Below are positions 45,578-56,370 of a stretch of 64,000 bases of DNA, piece after piece. Both the position numbers and the translations under genes were made by a program. The notes under the pieces are model-generated. The model searched no databases. It was not told the DNA's origin and was given only the letters and a program-made list of their open reading frames with translations. Each line of letters begins with the position of its first letter. The first letter of the stretch is position 1. This DNA comes from Myxocyprinus asiaticus (taxonomy: Eukaryota > Chordata > Actinopteri > Cypriniformes > Catostomidae): the NCBI RefSeq assembly GCF_019703515.2, contig NC_059374.1, positions 13,862,245 through 13,926,244 of the forward strand, written 5' to 3'.

Positions 45578-46005
45578 AAACCACATTTGTGGTGAAACAC
45601 AATGATGTCACAGTTATACAAAGTTTCAGAAGAGGGACGCAATTAAATGCATTGTCAAGCTCTGGATACAAGGACAAATAAATCAATATGACACCAAAGG
45701 ATCTGTGTTTATAATATTTAGGATTTGTAAACAAGATTTAAGGACATTTAATATAAGCTGAATGAGCAAGAGAAAAAATTTAACCACCAAAAAATCATTA
45801 CTGGTGACAGAGCAGCCAAAACAGATTTATTGCACACATTTGTTGAAGCTTTACTTTAAGGACAAGAGGGAAGGGACACTTATCAAAATAATTTCTTGTT
45901 TTCTGAATTGGAACCATTACTAGTCTCAGCCTCAAGGAGGCTGCACACTGGACACTACAGGTAGACAACATACAGCATCCTAAATTTGAAACCATTGTTT
46001 TCTAT
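45578..46005. other. Unique sequence; no gene seen
   Basis: Minus-strand frames of 65-81 codons have no recognisable content. Confidence 0.4.
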
Positions 46006-46006
46006 G

Positions 46007-46170
46007 GCTACATCCACGCTAATCAGTTTAAGTTTAAGACCTCCATTTTCAGTGTCCCAGCGTCACCGTTTTCCAAAGTATTTGGTTATGGAAAACATTT
46101 TAAATGTCCCCAGTGTGGATGAAAGACCAAAATCAACACGTTGTCAAATGAAATCACATTAGTGTGAACA
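46007..46170. mobile_element. Harbinger-like foldback MITE, diverged copy
   Basis: GGCTACATCCACGCTAATC at the left and ATTAGTGTGAACATAGCC at the right are inverted, and the inside carries CCATTTTCAGTGTCC and CCCCAGTGTGGATGAAAG. Same family as 32925-33113. Confidence 0.65.
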
Positions 46171-47867
46171 TAGCCCATGAACGTAGCTAGCTAGCTAACA
46201 TTAGCATACTAAAAGGATAGTTACAAAAATTTTACTTCAACTGCTACATAGCTACCTAGCAAACAGCGACTTGTAAAATATTACCAGAGATCTTCTATAC
46301 TGAGATAACAACCTCCTTGCTTTTACCATAGTGAGAGTGTGACAGTCAACTAGCGTGTTACAACAGTAAGTCACCTGTTGCAAAATCATCCATGACTTCC
46401 CTTATAAAACACCAATTTTATCGTTGTAAACTCTACACATAGTTCACTCCACAAGTACTGTTTAACATGTTGAAGATTAGCAGAAAGGTGGTCAATTCAT
46501 TAAGTGATGAGCATTTTTCTCAGTTTATTCAGCACACTAATGCGTCTCCTCCATAGACATCCACTAAAAAAGAACGGCCTCTTGTCTCCTCGCCAGTGTA
46601 CTGCCCCTGGAATGTCTATGGGATCATTGTGTTATGCTATTCTATGCTAACCTTCAGGCTCACCCTTTAGACAGGCTCTGACATTACCACATCTACAAAT
46701 GTAATATCTTTATTAGAGAGAGTGTAAAGTTTAAACTTGACCATCTTGTATCTCATCAGGAATTTACTTTGAACTTGTGCTTTGTGTGATACATGTGCTT
46801 TGTCCTACCTGTTTAGTCATTTTTGTTGGTCCGTGGTCTCTTTCTGCCTGAATGGGCAGTTCTTGGCCAGAATACGCAGCAATGTGGACCAGACTTTATG
46901 CCGATAGTCAACAGTCTGGCTACCTGAATCTAACCATTAAAAATGCCTCCTAGAAAATAACCACTGGTTCATATTATAATTTTCTGCCATTGTCAACTAG
47001 CATAGCTGTGTGTGAAAATGCCATTTCTAATGCTACAGCCATGGAATAAGACTTGACATTTAGAAAGAGTTTCATGTAGTCCATCAGGCACACTTGTATT
47101 TTTCAATGGTGTTTTCTTAGGAAAATGAATGAAAATGTATTTTTAAAAAAAAAGTTTTTGTAAGGCACTCAGTCCATTTTCATTGCTAAAGTTTTTTTTC
47201 GCTATTGTTCAGTGTAATTTCTTAGAAATATTAAATTTTTTTCTTACAAGAAGGCATAGGGAAGGTTTGGTAAAAGTGTTTGATTGTCCTTTAAATGTGC
47301 CTCAGACATTTCGCCTCCTAACATAATTTAGCTTTAACCTTTTACCAATTCATTCTTTCCTTTCTGCCCTTTAAGTGTAACTCCAACAATGATAAATCAA
47401 GGAATGAAACGGTAAACGTGCGAGCCGTTAAATGTTCCCGTGGGAAACGGTGAGTTGTTTATATGGGTTTTTCCCTGCTTCTGGAATTGTGTTCAGCATT
47501 GTCACTGTAAATGGCCCCAGGCATCGGCCATTGCTTACACCTCATTCTTCATTAATAATACAGAGATGTTGAATTATTCACACAGCGTTGGCCACAGGTG
47601 AGGAGGACAGCATGGGGGTGACATTGAGCAGACTGGCACTTCACGCAGTGGAGGATGTTGTGTGTGCAAAACTGCTGCTCAGCTTCAGGTGTTCTGGTTC
47701 TGGTCATTACGAGAAAAGCTGCGATTACTACAATAGGAATAGGAAATTAACATTAAGAAAATTGCTTCTTCTGTGCAATCTGAAATGGCAAACAATGCTA
47801 CACTTTGCTGTTTTCCATCACATAACTTCAATGCTACTTATCACTTTATTTTCATAATATTAAGACT
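46171..47867. other. Mixed unique sequence; no gene seen
   Basis: TAGC-rich start (46185-46200). 47390-47720 is less AT-rich and repeat-free. The 89-codon plus frame at 47588-47857 has no recognisable domain. Confidence 0.4.
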
Positions 47868-48492
47868 TAAATCTTGTAATGCTACGACTTTATTCATGTA
47901 ACCTTGACTTTTTTCGCAAAATATTGCTAATTTAATCACGTAATGCTACAACTTTTTTTTCCTAATTTTGACTTTGTTCTTAAAAATTGTTCTCTAATCT
48001 CGTAATGCTATGACTTTGTTTTCATAATTTTGATTTTTATTCTCAATATTACAACTTTAATCTCGTAATCTCGCAATACTACAACTATTCTCGAAATGTT
48101 GACTTTATTCTCAAAATATTACGACTTTAATCTCGTAATGCTCAACTTTATTCTCTTAATTTTGACTTTATTCTCAAAATATTAAGAATTTAATCTCATA
48201 ATGCTCAACATTATTCTCTTAATTTTGATTTTATTCTCAAAATATTACAACTTTAATCTCGTAATGATCAACCTGATTCTCGTAATTTGGACTATTCTCA
48301 AAAGATTAGTACTTTTTAGATTAGTATGTTATTATTTTATTCTCATAAAGCTACGACTTTATTCTCATATTTGGACTTTATTCTCAAAATATTGGTACTT
48401 TAATCTCATAATTCTATGACTTTATTCTCATACAGTAATTTGACTTTATTCTTAAAATATTACTACTTTAATTTTATAATGCTACAACTTTA
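47868..48492. repeat. Minisatellite, about 62-bp units built from about 21-bp subunits (left part)
   Basis: Repeated wording TTAATCTCGTAATGCTACGA, CTTTATTCTCATAATTTTGA and CTTTATTCTCAAAATATTAC gives units of about 62 bp made of three related subunits of about 21 bp. It continues at 48960-49070 beyond an insertion. Open frames through it are artefacts. Confidence 0.9.
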
Positions 48493-48959
48493 GCCATAAA
48501 CACACTTACATGTTTTCGTTTAAAAACACATCTTTTTCTCTACGTTTTGGCCTTCCGTCCACACTTTTCGAAAATGCTCTCCCAAGTGGATACATTTGAA
48601 AATGGCATCTTCACGTTGTAATGTGGACAGGGGAAATGGAAATATCTGAAATCGATGATAGCATTGTTAATTTAAATGTTACTTTGTACAATCTTCACAA
48701 TGCATTCCTTCCGAGACGAAAATGGAAAGCTTACTCGGAATAGCTGTCTGGCGATGTAACATGAGGATAATTGCATTTCAGACCGTACATGTAACAGCAT
48801 TTTTTTTCATGTGCAGTCTAAGGGGATTTCAAAGTTTTCATACGTTTAAGTGTGGATGAGTGACTTTTGGAAAACGCTTGAAAACATCAGTTTGGACGGA
48901 GAGCATTTCGAAAATGAAAATGGCATTTTCAAATGTATCCGGATGAATGTTTACGTAGC
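48493..48959. mobile_element. Harbinger-like foldback element splitting the minisatellite
   Basis: The left begins GCCATAAACACACTTACATG and the right ends ATGAATGTTTACGTAGC, which are inverted. Further inside, CCGTCCACAC, TTTTCGAAAATGCTC and CATTTGAAAATGGCAT face TTTGGACGGAGAGCATTTCG and GCATTTTCAAATGTATCCGG. On both sides the minisatellite pattern (ACAACTT and TTTATTCTCAAAA) continues, so this is an insertion of 467 bp. Confidence 0.8.
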
Positions 48960-49070
48960 TTTTATTCTCAAAATAATGAGTTATTGTAATGTTATGACTT
49001 TATGACTTTTTCTCGAAACTCCATGACTTTATTTTTGTAATGTTATGACTTTATTTTCAAAATATTTGTT
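48960..49070. repeat. Minisatellite, right part
   Basis: TTTTATTCTCAAAATAATGA, GTAATGTTATGACTTTATGA and TTTATTTTCAAAATATTTG continue the repeat at 47868-48492. Confidence 0.88.
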
Positions 49071-49143
49071 TCTTTTTTTTTTTTTTTAAGTGACACTAAA
49101 ACAGCATCATGGGTTAAAATTTTTCAATCCAAAAAAATCTAAA

Positions 49144-49297
49144 TTTTTCCCCTGGTGTCTTTGTCAGTCTTCATCTGTATTATGCTGTGCTTTGTTCCCT
49201 GTGTTTTGTTTCATTATGTTCTGAGTTACCTGGTTTACCTTTATTTTATTGAAAAAAGGCTGCATTTAGATCCTCATTCCTCTCCTGTCTCGTCACA
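49144..49297 (+). repeat. Left LTR, 5'-truncated
   Basis: From TTTTTCCCCTGGTGTCTTTG to CTGTCTCGTCACA it aligns with 50994-51142 with few differences (for example GTCTTTG versus TTCTTTG, and a small A-run indel at 49251). About 165 bp of the LTR start is missing. Confidence 0.9.
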
Positions 49298-49299
49298 GA

Positions 49300-49575
49300 A
49301 CGACTGACCTAGAAATGGATCTAGCGGCCGTCAGGATTCTGCTCCTTCAGCAAGGGGACCGTCCAGTCGAGGATCATGCCCGTGAGTTTTTAGAGCTGGC
49401 AAATGTAGTGCACTATCCAGACAGCTCTCTGGTGGTTTTCTTCTGGGCCGGTCTGAATAGTGCACTGAGGGAACTCATGCCTCTGGCTGATCCTCACTGA
49501 ACGCTCTGCGATTATGTGGAGAAGGCTCTGGAAATTATACAGTGGATTATGGTGGGAACCCCGGGCCAAAACCTG
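49300..49575 (+). pseudogene. Gag-like N-terminal fragment
   Basis: The frame from ATG at 49315 reads MDLAAVRILLLQQGDRPVED then HAREFLELANVVHYPDSSLV and ends in a TGA at 49498. The same frame continues after it with TLCDYVEKALEIIQ. This wording (RLLLLxQGxRxVEDHxxxFLxLA, then HYPDxSL) recalls the short gag-like proteins of a widespread group of fish gypsy elements, from memory. There is no zinc knuckle. It starts 18 bases after the left LTR. The broken frame and the later frame change (to the frame used at 49542-50741) make it non-functional as it stands. Confidence 0.6.
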
Positions 49576-50743
49576 CATCCACGGCCCCTGTCACAAAGCC
49601 TTCCACGGTCCCTGTCTCCAAGTTGTATTATCTGCCACTGATGTCGGTGCATAGGTCCATGAAGACCCTACCTCAAAAATTGGCTGCACCCACGCCTGCC
49701 ACGGTCAACGAGTCAGCGCCCACGCCTGCCACGGTCAACGAGCCAATGGCCACACCTACCACGGGCAACTAGTTGCCAGCCTCGTCCGTCCCAGAGCCAG
49801 CGTTCCCAGCCTCATCCGTCCCAGAGCCAGCGTTGCCAGCCTCGTCCGTCCCAGAGCCAGCATTGCCAACTTCGGCCATCCAGAGGAGGAGGAAGAGAAG
49901 AAAAGTTTCTGTTCCCAAGTCTCCTCCCATGTACACGACCACGGAAGTCATCCCCGAGTCTCCTCCCATGTACACGAACACGGAGGTCATCCCCGAGTCT
50001 CCTCCCATGTACATGACCACGGAGATCATCCCCGAGTCTCCTCCCATGTACACGACCACGGAGGTCATCCCCGAGTCTCCTCCCATGTACACGACCACAG
50101 AGGTCATCCCCGAGTCTCCTCCCATGTACACGACCACGGAGGTCATCCCCGAGTCTCTTCCCATGTACACAACCACGGAGGTCATCCCCGAGTCTCTTCC
50201 CATGTACACGACCACGGAGGTCATCCCCGAGTCTCTTCCCATGTACACGACCACGGAGGTCATCCCCGAGTCTCTTCTCATGTTTGCGACCTTGGAGGTC
50301 ATTTCCCATTCATCCAGGACTCTTTGTCTCGAGCCTCCCATGGCACAGTCTTCCACGGCTCCGCCCCCAGAGTCTTCCATGGCTCTGCCCCCAGAGACCA
50401 TTCCTCCTGCGGCTCCACCCGCTCCCCCAGACACTCCTCCTACACCACCTCCTGACCCTGTCTCGGCCCTGTGGCCACCTCCCAGGTCTCCTGACCCTGT
50501 CTCGGCCCTGCGGCCACCTCCCAGGACTCCTGACCCAGTCCCCACCTTGAGGTCATCTCCTTGGTCTCCTGGCCGTCCGCCTGATCTGCTCTGGTCTCCT
50601 GGCTGTCCGCCTGATCTGCTCTGGTCTATTTGGTCCTCCAAGCCTGCAGTGTCACCCTGGCTCTTCATCCTTCTGGCTCCACCTTGGTTTCTAGCCTCCA
50701 TGTCTTTGCCTTGTTCCCCTGCTCCCCTTGTGCCCCGTTGAAC
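49542..50743 (+). pseudogene. Proline-rich, tandem-repeat-encoding internal frame of the LTR element
   Basis: One frame runs from 49542 to a stop at 50742 (TGA after LVPR), broken once by TAG at 49770-49772. It encodes a series of different in-frame tandem repeats: TPATVNE units, then three PASSVPEPAL units, then ten 13-residue units of the form SPPMYTTTEVIPE (49920-50309), then SPDPVSALRPPPR units and WSPGRPPDLL units. All repeat lengths are multiples of three, so the frame is kept. The product would be low-complexity and disordered; no enzyme domain, signal peptide or membrane segment is visible. The opposite strand is also open for 334 codons, a consequence of the repeats. It sits between gag-like sequence and the right LTR, so it belongs to the retroelement. 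Confidence 0.6.
49920..50309 (+). repeat. 39-bp minisatellite, ten units
   Basis: Ten units of 39 bp (TCTCCTCCCATGTACACGAC then CACGGAGGTCATCCCCGAG) with no length variation. The first six carry CCTCCC, the next three CTTCCC, and the tenth is diverged, which suggests stepwise amplification of variants. Confidence 0.97.
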
Positions 50744-50826
50744 TACCTGTTTTCCCCCACACCCCATGGACAATTTGTTTTTGTTTTTTGGAGCGTCTGG
50801 AATCTGCTCCTTAAATGGGGGGGCTC

Positions 50827-51142
50827 TGTCACATATTCCCTGTTTTTTGTATTGACTTCTGTTGAAATTCTGGTTTAGTTCCTGTTTCCTGTTAGTTTTT
50901 TTTTTTTTTAGTTTTCACTTCTGTCCTTTTGTAGTTTCTTTTCATGATTGGGTTTCCCCCTGATTGTTTCCCCAGGTGTTCCTCGTTTCCTTGTTTTTCC
51001 CCTGGTTTCTTTGTCAGTCTTCATCTGTATTATGCTGTGCTTTGTTCCCTGTGTTTTATTTCATTATGTTCGGAGTTACCTGGTTTACCTTTATTTTATT
51101 AAAAAGGCTGCATTTAGATCCTCATTCTTATGTCTCATCACA
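50827..51142 (+). repeat. Right LTR, complete (316 bp)
   Basis: Starts TGTCACATATTCCCTG straight after the purine tract and ends TCTCATCACA, giving the usual TG...CA limits. An AATAAA-like signal is not obvious; TTTATTTTATTAAAAAGGC near 51090 is the likely polyadenylation region. The 3' half matches the left LTR. Confidence 0.92.
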
Positions 51143-52870
51143 CATATGGAGTGTTTTCTATCTTTCCTACCTCAAACTCTTCCTCTTATCAGTCTGAGGA
51201 GGTCTGCTTAAGTGGCCACTAGCTGACTGCTGATTTCAGTTGCACTAGCAGGTTGTTTCTCCTGGGAAAAGCTTCAGAATCTTGCAGTGTTGCAAAAAGT
51301 TTTCAGGCAAAGAAAACAGCCTGAGTACCAGCTCTGGTTATGAGGGCTATGTTTAGTTTACACATGTAGTCTCTAGCTAGCCCTTTTTGAGAATGCTACA
51401 CAAAAGAATCCATATTGTTCTGGATCCACCAATTCCACCAATATTGATGGACATGAAATAATAAGAAAAGAAAACCCTTTGAGCTTATCCATAATCTTTG
51501 GGAAAAAGCTGGTTCAATACACCACTACACTATCTAATCAAATTACTCATCAGTAACATTCACTATTCAGAAATCAAAATTAAAAGATTTTTACACTTTC
51601 TGAAGAAAATGTGAGTGGTGCTTGCCAATGCAGAAGTTGCTGCCATGATGCTATGCAGTTACTAAAGTGTACTGGGTGTTTTTTGCATGCAGTTTTAGCT
51701 ACAGTATGCTGTTGCTAGGGCATTTTTAGGTGGTTGTTAGGGTGTTGTTTACTGGACCAATTCAAAAGAAACCACCCCTAAACATGTCTCTATGGTATTC
51801 TGGTTCCTATGGCTTGGTTCCCACCTTCAGTGTATGATTATAGCATTTTTTTTTCACCAGTTTTGTCGTCTGCCTGGTGGAAATTGTAAGTTCAATCACT
51901 TAGAAAAGTAAAAGAACATATCTTCTCATATCTTCACGATTTGAGGCTGTATTTGACACAGATTGTGTTGGAAGAATTACGTATAAATTTTAATACTTTA
52001 TTAAAACCCCTAACCCTACGTATGAGTCAAGATTTTGCACCTGTATTGTCAATGTACAGGTGCAACAGTATTATTTTTTGTGCTCTGTTTGAGGTTAAAG
52101 TAAAAGTGATTATAGCCCCAAGAACCATTAATAGTAATATATTTTGTTCTTTATTTGTTCCCAAATAAAAAACATCTTGGTTCCCCGATGAGGGACGAGT
52201 TATGCATAAAATTTTTATACTTAGGGTTTATTCAAACACCTATCCCTACGTATGAGCAATAGTAACAGAGTTGTTGCCTTAGTAACCACCACTAATAAAA
52301 AACAAGCTTTTCTGTGGCTGTCTGATTCTTTTTTTTTACCCCTTTGGCCTGAGAATGATGGGTAACTCTTTGACGTAAGGTCAGTTGCAGCCAAAGTGCC
52401 CAAGGGACTGCCGCTGTTTGGCAATGTGAGGTATGATTCCACCGCCTACCCGGTGAGCTCAATGGAGGGCGAGTCTACGGGCTGCCTCATTTTCTCTGCT
52501 TTGGAGGACAAATCCTTTCTAATGGTTGGTTAGACTAATCACCGTGGGGACCGACTCCCCCTTCTCTTCATATCGCCTGCAGGCAGGTATCAGAAATAGG
52601 CCCTGCCAGAAAAAGCAGGCGAGAGAGAGAAGGATGAATGCATGAGAAGGGATTGCAGTCTTCTAGAACATGCCCGGAGAAGGGGGTGAAAAAGATATTG
52701 TGGTTACTAAGGCCCGCCACAAAGTACCTCTGAGGAAGAGGAACATCCAAGAGAAGAATCCAGCTAATTGGCATAGTACATCCTGACCATTACTTTTTAT
52801 AGATGGGAGATCTCACATAAACATGTAATTTACAGTATCACCCCAAAATAAAATAATTATATTTTGCAGG
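51143..52870. other. Mixed sequence; direct repeat pair, no gene seen
   Basis: 51655-51750 has the GTTGCTAGGGCATTTTTAGG wording of a dispersed teleost repeat (from memory). 51971-52031 and 52196-52256 are direct copies of each other, both ending CCCTACGTATGAG. 52440-52790 is less AT-rich and repeat-free. No coding sequence recognised. Confidence 0.5.
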
Positions 52871-52875
52871 AGGAA

Positions 52876-52921
52876 ACAAAGCCTTAAAGATATAGTTCAC
52901 CCAAAATTATATATATATACA

Positions 52922-52962
<41 letters not shown>

Positions 52963-52980
52963 TCCTCATGTTGATTAATT
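52876..52980 (+). mobile_element. GTTCACCC-family MITE end expanded by an (AT)n microsatellite
   Basis: TTAAAGATATAGTTCACCCA is followed by ATATATAT (52908-52917), ACAGTGT, then a pure AT tract to 52960, after which TCATCCTCATGTTGAT resumes the family sequence. Confidence 0.75.
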
Positions 52981-53140
52981 ATAGGTAACGTGTCAAAAAT
53001 GCTAAATAATTATTCTCAGGTCTAAATATGGTCAGTGCAATCGAGGAACACTTTCCGCCATAGATGCAGAGGAAGTGCAAATTTATGTTAAAAGTAAATT
53101 CATTACATCAGTGTATGCACAGTTAATGCTTGTCATCTAT

Positions 53141-53610
53141 GGCTACTTCCACATTAATCTAGTTGAATTTGCAAACAGAGTTTCCGTTTTCGAAATGTTC
53201 TCCATCCACACTGCCCTTTTCAAAAGTTTTCCAAAAGTTGCTCATCCTCACTGAAACATCTGGAAACACTTAAATCCTCATCTGCACATAAAAAAAAAAA
53301 AACAATTTTCCGGACAGCAATTCCAAGTAAACTTCCCTTCGCCTTTGAAGGAATGCAATGTGAAGGTTGTACCAAGAACAGTTATCTTTTACGACGCTAT
53401 AAAAATGAATAGCAGGCACAACAACACTGCTACAATATAGGCCACCATCTTGATTGTTTTGGGTTGAATGGATCACATGACATCGTTATCGAATATGTCC
53501 ATTTTCTTTGTCCACAAAACAATGCGAAGACAGCATTTTTAAATGTATACATTTAAAAACTTGGGAGAGCATTTTCGAAAAGCTTTTCGCTGTACAAAAA
53601 CGCTGTGGAC
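53141..53610. mobile_element. Harbinger-like foldback element, diverged
   Basis: The left GGCTACTTCCACATTAATCT, GTTTCCGTTTTCGAAATG, TCCATCCACACTGCC and the right GGGAGAGCATTTTCGAAAAG with CGCTGTGGACAGAAAGC follow the inverted layout of 48493-48959. Interior sequence is partly unrelated. Confidence 0.65.
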
Positions 53611-55600
53611 AGAAAGCAAAAAAATAAATAAGTTGGTGCTTGATGCCTCTGCTGTATACTGTATGTTATTCTTTCCTTGGAATACCAAAGGAGACATTTT
53701 TGATATCTTTATGCTATTGCCATATAATGACAGTTAATTTTTTTCCAAAGTGGATTAAGAAAAAAAAAAAAAAAGCACTATAAATTATCATAAAAGTGGT
53801 GCATATACTGTAATTTGTGCATTATATTTTGTCTTATGATCCCTTTGTTTGAGGAACAGATTGAAAGACTTATTCCCTGATAATCTATCCATCCAGCATG
53901 CATTTAGCCAAATGTTTGCATCCAGAAAAAAAAAAAATCAAAGTGCGTTCAGTGACTACACATGCAAAAAAAACTATTATTTTTAAGATTTTTTTTATTA
54001 TTTTTTATTATTAAGAGCTTCGGTGTGTAACAGCTTCAGTTTTCTTATAAATGTAGGTCTGTTACTCAAATGTTGTACAGTATGGCCTCAGAAGATGTCA
54101 AATATCACTTTTGAGAGGTATGGACTTCTTTTATGCTGCTCTTATTTTTTTTATTTATTTATTTTTTTATTTATTCTTATTTTTTAAACTTGATTGCTCT
54201 TGGTCACTATGAATGTCATTTTTTGCATTGTGAAATTATTTTCATTACAATTAAGCTAATTTCCCCAACAAATTTGTATTAAAATCACCATAGATTAAAG
54301 GCAGTACAGCAAATACAATGAGGGAGAAAACATGCTTCATTGCAATGAATGCCACAATGAGAAAATTGGTCTTGAAATTGGACATAATTTCCTTTAAGCA
54401 AAATATTTCTTAGTTTTTTCTTTTGAATTAGGGGTGAAATATTACCCGGACATGCTATGTTGTTAGATTCACCCACACATGACCTCATGAGAAAATTTGC
54501 AAGAGGTCGATTTTTTTTCATGCTAAAATTGGTCTTTCCTCTCAAAATTCTGAACCATTGTGTGATGCACTGCGCAAGCATAAGACATGAGTAAACATCA
54601 TTAGAATGAAACATTTTAGTAGTAATTACATTAGAATACCACTATCTATAAACCAAACCCTAAATCTTAACCATAAGAGTACTGAGACCAAAACAGCATA
54701 ATTTCACTTCTGTGCAAATGTAGTCTCTCGCTAGCCAGAGATCAAAAGGGATGTGAAATCAAAGATACAGCATGGATGATTACTGGGGAATGAACTTTCA
54801 CCGCATGGTGGCACTTGTCTAGAACTCTGCCAAAAAAATTCGGAACTAGCACAGCGAATAGAACATAAGCCACAGAAAGGAATAGCTAGTTCATTTAGAA
54901 AATTCAGTAAACTGTAATTGGCTAATTCGTGTTTCTTTTACTAAGGTGAGGTGTCAGACAAGACTATAAATATTTAATGTTCAAACACAGTCTTGGAATT
55001 TGTCTTTATAAAATGTATTATTTATCCTCTTTATTGCAATGTCTTTTTTTTTTTTTTTTTTTGTTCTCTTTATTTGCCAGTCACACTAATTCACATAAAC
55101 AACCCAAAAGGGAGGAAACTAATGGCAAAAAAGAAAAGACTGAAAGCCAAGCAACTAAAGTTCGATTAAGAGCGTTTGCTCCCTGGTGGATCCTCGCATC
55201 CATTGGTATTCCTCTCAGGACTTGGCAAACATTCTCTGCTTACAGCAAGGAGAATCTTATCATGGAGTCTGACATTGTCAACACTATTAGATTCTGACTC
55301 TGTGCAGAGAGTCATAGATTAATAACTTCCATGTGGTCAGGGGGGTCAGGGGTGGTTGGCTAAAGTGGAAGAATGAGAGAGATTAACGAGTGTGAGAAAG
55401 AATGACTCCTTCGTTAAACTTAAGAACGTTGCGCCAATTCATATTGGGTTGAGCTATATGGGCTTTCAGGCCCAAGAACTTTGATTTGTGATGGGTCAAG
55501 GGTATTTAACCACTAGTGCTAATGGAAATATATGTTTGTTTGTTTTTTTAAAAATGACATTGGCGTGTAATTGGGGTATTAACAGTACTGGTCATGTACA
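53611..55600. other. AT-rich sequence; no gene seen
   Basis: Several A/T runs (53761-53774, 53925-53937, 54150-54183, 55047-55063). A pyrimidine-rich acceptor-like TTCTCTTTATTTGCCAG (to 55080) lacks a good donor. Minus-strand 109-codon frame (54285-54614) has no recognisable domain. Confidence 0.45.
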
Positions 55601-55601
55601 A

Positions 55602-56140
55602 CAGACTGATATCACAGTGAATTCAGAAAAGGAAGGTTGACTTTTCTTGAGCTAAACTTGGCCTGTGCTTTCGAATGTAAAAATGTTTTTGATGTTAGAG
55701 CAGGTGTGAGCTTCAGTTTCTGAGTGAAATGCCCACAGAGGGATGCCAAAAGTGAGTTGTAAAACCAGTTGTATTTAGCGTTAAATTATGTAATACAGTG
55801 AGGAAGAATACATATTATATTAACTGTACCCCCTTACCCAAACCCCAACCCTAAACCTAACTATCATTGGAGTAAAAATGGGAAAATGGAATCTCAGAAT
55901 TACGCACATCAGCCATTACTCAAACGCTATTCAGTGTGGGAAGAGAATCCGGGTCTCCCCACACTGCTAACGCAACTTACGGTACTTCCTGTCATGCCAC
56001 AGCAGAAGGTAAACTCATTTGAACTGATGTAAAAATGTCTATGGTAGATGGCGCTTGTCAGTAGGTTGGTATAATGGGGAACGATGTCAGGGTTCTGGAA
56101 CATTTGGAAGCAACATGCCGACTTCCGGTGTGATCGTGTC
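55602..56140 (+). repeat. Interspersed repeat family A, copy 4
   Basis: CAGACTGATATCACAGTG, AGGTTGACTTTTCTTGAGCT, GTGAAATGCCCACAGAGGGA, CCCTAAACCTAACTATCATT, GGTAAACTCATTTGAACTGA and GGTTCTGGAACATTTGG follow the family order without the SINE seen in copy 2. Confidence 0.82.
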
Positions 56141-56370
56141 GCGTACAACAAAAACAGTGTCCACGTGTCTCACAAATGGCTGCTTTGAGAATTAAATGAC
56201 AATACACAATGTCATAGTCATGTATGACTTCCACTAATGTGACTTTACAGCTTCATATGTCTGGCTTTCCCAATGGTATTGGTATAAAAGGGGCTTCAAA
56301 GTTATTCCGAAAACTGAAGGACTGTTTGCACTGATGTTAAATGCTGTTGCTATGATCATTGTGTGGGAAC

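Larger units (their letters stand above)
49144..51142 (+). mobile_element. Non-autonomous LTR retrotransposon (Ty3/gypsy-like)
   Basis: A truncated left LTR (49144-49297) and a full right LTR (50827-51142) bracket 1529 bp of internal sequence. A purine tract ending in TGGGGGGGCTC lies immediately before the right LTR, as expected for a polypurine tract. The internal part has a gag-like fragment and a repeat-rich open region, with no protease, reverse transcriptase or integrase. Mobilisation would have needed enzymes from a related element. Confidence 0.88.

Noticed and set aside
49769..50773. Longest open frame in the window, 334 codons on the minus strand, glycine-rich with DSGMTSVVVYMGR repeats
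   Set aside because: It mirrors the in-frame 39-bp repeat and proline-rich repeats of the plus-strand LTR element; tandem repeats without stops stay open in several frames. No start context or domain supports it.
55040..55300. Acceptor-like TTCTCTTTATTTGCCAG followed by an open frame
   Set aside because: The pyrimidine tract is partly a T-homopolymer, and no donor matching GTRAG lies at exon distance.
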